NCBI GenBank assembly: GCA_964017145.1 | Contig: OZ024851.1 | Span: forward strand, 1,674,001 to 1,738,000 | Source of the DNA: Agrocybe praecox | Lineage: Eukaryota > Basidiomycota > Agaricomycetes > Agaricales > Agrocybaceae | Reading direction: 5' to 3' | DNA length: 64,000 nt | In this document: positions 60,270-64,000 of the stretch, in pieces | How positions within the stretch are numbered: position 1 is the first letter of the stretch | How the letters are laid out: each line of letters begins with the position of its first letter | Position numbers and translations under genes: made by a program | Notes under the pieces: generated by a model | Database searches by the model: none | What the model was told of the DNA's origin: nothing | Seen by the model: only the letters and a program-made list of their open reading frames with translations

Positions 60270-61775
60270 TTCGCATTCACGGAGACACATCTCTCCTCCC
60301 ACCGTTTAGCGACTCTCAGGCCACTACGTGCACATTAAATGCAGACGGTTGCGCTGGCTTACTCTCGCCTGCCTCTCGTCAAAACCATGATCACCCCAAA
60401 CGTAAACAGGAACGCGACGACTGGTGTTACAAACTGCCGGGTCTTCCCTCGTCGTCCTCATTCTCCTCCCACAAACAATCCACTGGTCCTCCTTCGCTCA
60501 CCTCTCTTTCTCCCTCTCAATCGTCTTCATCTTCACCATCCTGCCAGGCTCTGCAAACGTGTGCTCACGTCGGTATAATGCTCCCGCCTGTCCCTTATCG
60601 TCACTCGCGATTCGCGTCTGCGGCATTTCTTGGCTCCACGAATATTATTTTGTTCGCTATTACGCCTTTGAGTGCCCAAAAGTGTGGAACCATATGGGAA
60701 TTTGCCGCATTGGACACTTGACCTAGGGTGATTTATTTGGTGGTTGAGCGAACTTGGTCCTGGCGCGTTGTGGGTATGAGCTGAAGAGGGATAGTGATGT
60801 TGGAAGGACGGGTTGAGGAAGCGGGTGTTTAGGTCATTTTTGGGAGGAAGAATCACGGTGGAGAGTGGTGCATCAACGTTTCAACTCATCCATGCCAGAT
60901 GCTTCGGCTGGCGCCTTCAAATTGAATGCTACGTTTACCAACACCAATTAAAAGCATCAAAGATATCATGGCCCTCCTCCTCCCTTTCTTTCGTCACCGT
61001 CTGTGTCGCCGTCGCCGTCGCCCCCTCCCATAGCCCACTTCGAGGTTCGGCTCTCGAACCTCTATCCCAGCATTACATTCAGGTCGAATACGGAAGCGTA
61101 CGTTGGTATATCCCAGTACCTCCTCTTCCCTACCTATTTCTCTCGTCCACACTACCATCAACAAGGTAATCCCTATCACCACCACCGCCAGGAGCATGAA
61201 CACTAATCGCGTCAATACTCTTCCCCCACACCTTTCGAACATCAATTACGCGCGGAAACCTCAAGGCACAAAAGCACCGTCTCCATTGCAAGCGTGGTTG
61301 TGGATCTGTTGTACTTCTCAGAGTCAGAGAACTTGGCTTATGTTGACGGTACGTCTTCTGTCATATTCCGAAGTTGAATTGTAATCAAAGTTTGCATAGA
61401 TAGGCGGGAAGATGAAAGACAGTTTTCGGTCGAGAATATCTGTCGTCGGCTATCCAAATTTTGACCGGATGTTCTGGATGTTCTGGAAGTGTTTGGGCCT
61501 CGTGCGCTTTATTAGGCTGCGTGGGGGATGTTTTGTCTCTGGACCTCCGTTCTTTTGCTCTTGTTGCTGTCGCTCATCAGCTTCACCACCATCACCATCT
61601 CTGGTTCCCCTCCCTTGTCTTCCATCGACACTTTACGCTCACGTTGAACGTTGACGCTCATATATTAATCGCACCTCTTTGTGCTGCCGCTTATTCTTGC
61701 CTGCCTCTCGTCATAACACGAGCCGTTTACTGGTTTTCCGGGACGCGTTGGCGCCATTGCAGAAGCTAGCCCGAG
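60270..61775 (+). repeat. Module R, copy 4
   Basis: Shorter at its left part (deletions near 60350 and 60545) but with the same landmarks, ending in GAAGCTAGCCCGAG. Confidence 0.65.
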
Positions 61776-62059
61776 AAAGGATTATGATATATATATTCTT
61801 TTTTTTTTTTGCGCATGTACGCCTGTTCGACTTTGTAATAGATGTAAAATAAAAAGTAATGGCTCAATAGTGAATTCTCCCTTTTTTTTGGCGGGGTATA
61901 TGGGTTCAATTCCCGGTTAAGCCAAATTGTCGGAGTGCGGAAATGATAGAATTAGCTGCTCGCGCTGGAGAAATAATTTATAAAACCCCGCAAAATCAAA
62001 ATAGCACTAGTCAAAATATAGTTTCTACTATCTAGCGGTTTCTATGATTTATACGAGTT

Positions 62060-64000
62060 CTACGAGCCTGTGACTCGGTCCAGGTAATTCTTCATCTCTT
62101 GACGTACAAGAGCTCCGCGCCTGGGAAATATCTTCATAACTCGTTCGAAAGGTTCCCCTATTTCCCCTTTACATGTTCGAACGAGTCGTCCAGAAAATCC
62201 AGCTCGAGGAAGGAAGAAGACTATATAGCCGAGAAGTAGAAAGTTCATTCTGCCGCCATATTTTGAGGTGGTGTCGTTTGATGTCCATTGGCCATTGTCA
62301 AAGGTCAGTGCGTCCAACATCTTATCTTCGTCCGTGTGCAAAACATGTAAATTCTTCTTGAAGCAACGCAACGCTGCCTCTGCATAGGCAGACGGACCTA
62401 TAGCGTGTCTGTCTGACTGGTCTGAGTGCTGTAGAAAGCTCACAAAATGCCGCAAATAGTGAGTTTTTCCGTCAATGAGCGTGACCAGTGAGGATTCAGA
62501 GAGATGGAGGATATCATAAAGATTCTCTGTGTCGAATGGCAGTCCATTGTCGGAAGGGATTGGTATACACATGTCTTTCCCCAGGTGACATGCGACACAT
62601 AAGAACAGGCTCCACCTGTTGTCCTCGTAATAGTGCGGTAGCTGGTTCAAAAATACCTGTTCCACATATTTTTGATGCTTTTTCTCTATTACAGCCCAGC
62701 GCTCATCCAGAGAGGCCTGCGCGGAATATTAAGCATTTTAACATTAAATGAAGATTTCTTCCGTACCATGCGTGCACAGAATGGAAGCCAGAACCAAAAT
62801 ACAAATTTTCGGAAGTCCATCGTAAGAAGCGAATTCACTTTATTACCGCTCCTGTGGATTTCTATTTCCCTCAATATAGGGTCCAAAAATGAAACCTCCT
62901 GAGCAATATTGATTAGCGAAGTTGAGCTCTGGCAATGCGGAAGTTCCCTTGTAATGAAGCTCTCAAAGATGTCAACTCGAGTGCACACAGGATCTGTGAG
63001 AATTTAGTTTGAGATGTTCAACAATTTCTGGGAAAACTCTTACCTTTGATCACATATCGAATTATATCTGCAATATGCTCTGATCTGTAGGCATCAATGC
63101 CAAGGAAATAGTCTCTGGACCTCATGGGGTCAAGAAGGAAGTCATAAAGTGAAGCGTGTAGGATTTTCACAACCTCTATTTCTCTCTGCAGCATCCAAGA
63201 GAAAACCTTCTCAATAGAGACAATGGGCCCTAGATCACAGACCAAAATCTCGAGCTCCCCGGGTTCCAACGACATAAATGAAGGTATGTCCAATCCATTG
63301 TCAAAATCGAATATGCGATGTGAGATGATACTAAACATATATAAAACACGCGCTCGGTCTGCGGCGGACTCCAGGATCATTCTATATAGCGCATCAAGTT
63401 GTGTAAAGGGCAAGTCGCCTTGAGCTGGTCGTAGACTATTCACAGCATCAAGGCGGTGATCGGGCCGATGCCTGGTGGATTGGCAATAACGAAGTACCGT
63501 TGCTGCATAAATGAATTGCCCGGACGACTTTCTGACAATTTCTTCCCGAATTTCGTCGGATGGCCAAGAAGCAGGGATTAGGTGTTTAAATGGATGATTT
63601 TTGGTGATTTCCTTAAAACCGTCTCTGAGAAATGTGCGAATATCATTCTCGGGATGGAATGTGTCGTCAAGGTAAAGTCGTGAAAATAGCCCTTCAATTT
63701 CGTTCGACCTAAATGCGAGATTTATCTCATGTTCAGGACGACTGGCGATGAGGAAGAGAATAGGTAGGCCGAATTTTCGAATTGGGTTTGCTATCATTCT
63801 TAGAATCCTGGCCTGCATACCCCTGTCGCCACATTCGTCAAGGCCATCTATGACGATGACCTGCCAGAAGTCCCAAAGCGACTCTGCTCCGGAATAGTTG
63901 ACATTGTAAAGTGGGTCGATCACTAGATGGGTAAATTGATGCTCTATTCCCTTCGTCAAAATTAAGGGGTCCGCCTCAATCGTGGAGAGTATCTCGCTTC
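62060..64000 (-). CDS. NACHT-domain STAND NTPase (NLR-like), copy D, 5' end outside window
   Basis: Exons 62060-62716, 62767-62993 and 63044 to beyond 64000, same phases as copy A. Within the window it has EADPLILTKGIEHQF, Walker B VIVIDGLDECGD, ILFLIASRPEHEI and SSGQFIYAATVLRYC. Around the core it is almost identical to copy A, although the two lie at opposite ends of the array. The last exon is the shortest of the four: after PIPSDNGLPF a stretch present in A is deleted, and LSESSLVTLIDGKTHYLRHF follows. No stop seen. Walker A and the N-terminus lie outside. Confidence 0.85.

Larger units (their letters stand above)
56784..64000. repeat. Segmental duplication, macro-unit 4 (runs off the window)
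   Basis: Shares its left border exactly with unit 1 (17817). A deletion of the hydrolase 3' end and the prenyltransferase gene joins the hydrolase to the secreted-protein gene near 58055-58060. Then come the Spc25-like fragment, R and NACHT. Confidence 0.9.

Overview
The window reads as nuclear DNA of a mushroom-forming basidiomycete (Agaricomycetes). The genes are rich in short introns of about 50-60 bp with GT...AG ends. The families seen are typical of that group: NACHT-type STAND NTPases with a GGTF motif near the N-terminus, expanded MYND-finger proteins, a short-exon cytochrome P450 and a polytopic membrane protein of the kind multiplied in agarics. All exon joins below were made by eye from frame, splice consensus and comparison between copies.

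Left part, 1-17.8 kb: mixed single genes. In order: a P450 fragment with an in-frame stop, two uncharacterised genes, a MYND gene, an array of five palindromic 96-108 bp repeats, an acidic Ser-rich gene, a small secreted cysteine peptide, a septin-like P-loop protein with a C-terminal membrane anchor, and then three more members of the MYND family (one broken).

Right part, 17.8-64 kb: a segmental-duplication array. The complete macro-unit (unit 1) reads: alpha/beta hydrolase, cis-prenyltransferase, secreted 176-residue protein, Spc25-like kinetochore fragment, module R, NACHT gene (minus strand), module S. Unit 2 (about 32.3-45.4 kb), unit 3 (about 45.5-54 kb, lacking the first three genes) and unit 4 (56.8 kb to the window end) repeat it with deletions. 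Across the copies the four NACHT genes stay open with conserved splice sites, while the hydrolase, prenyltransferase, secreted-protein and Spc25 copies mostly carry stops, lost starts or truncations. The array therefore looks like an expansion retained for the NACHT genes. Comparison of copies also exposes two insertions with visible empty sites: a 638-bp element with Helitron-type ends (29849-30486) and a 1.6-kb insertion with sub-terminal inverted repeats (21087-22708).

Between units 3 and 4 lie a fragment encoding the C-terminal domain of Spc25 and an unrecognised minus-strand gene containing six tandem exon-intron modules that each encode an IFGRPAN-like motif.

The most notable signals are the NACHT array with its length-variable patches, the tandem-exon gene, the CX3C-X10-CX3C secreted peptide, and the mosaic Spc25/R/S structure, which includes a 51-bp templated insertion.
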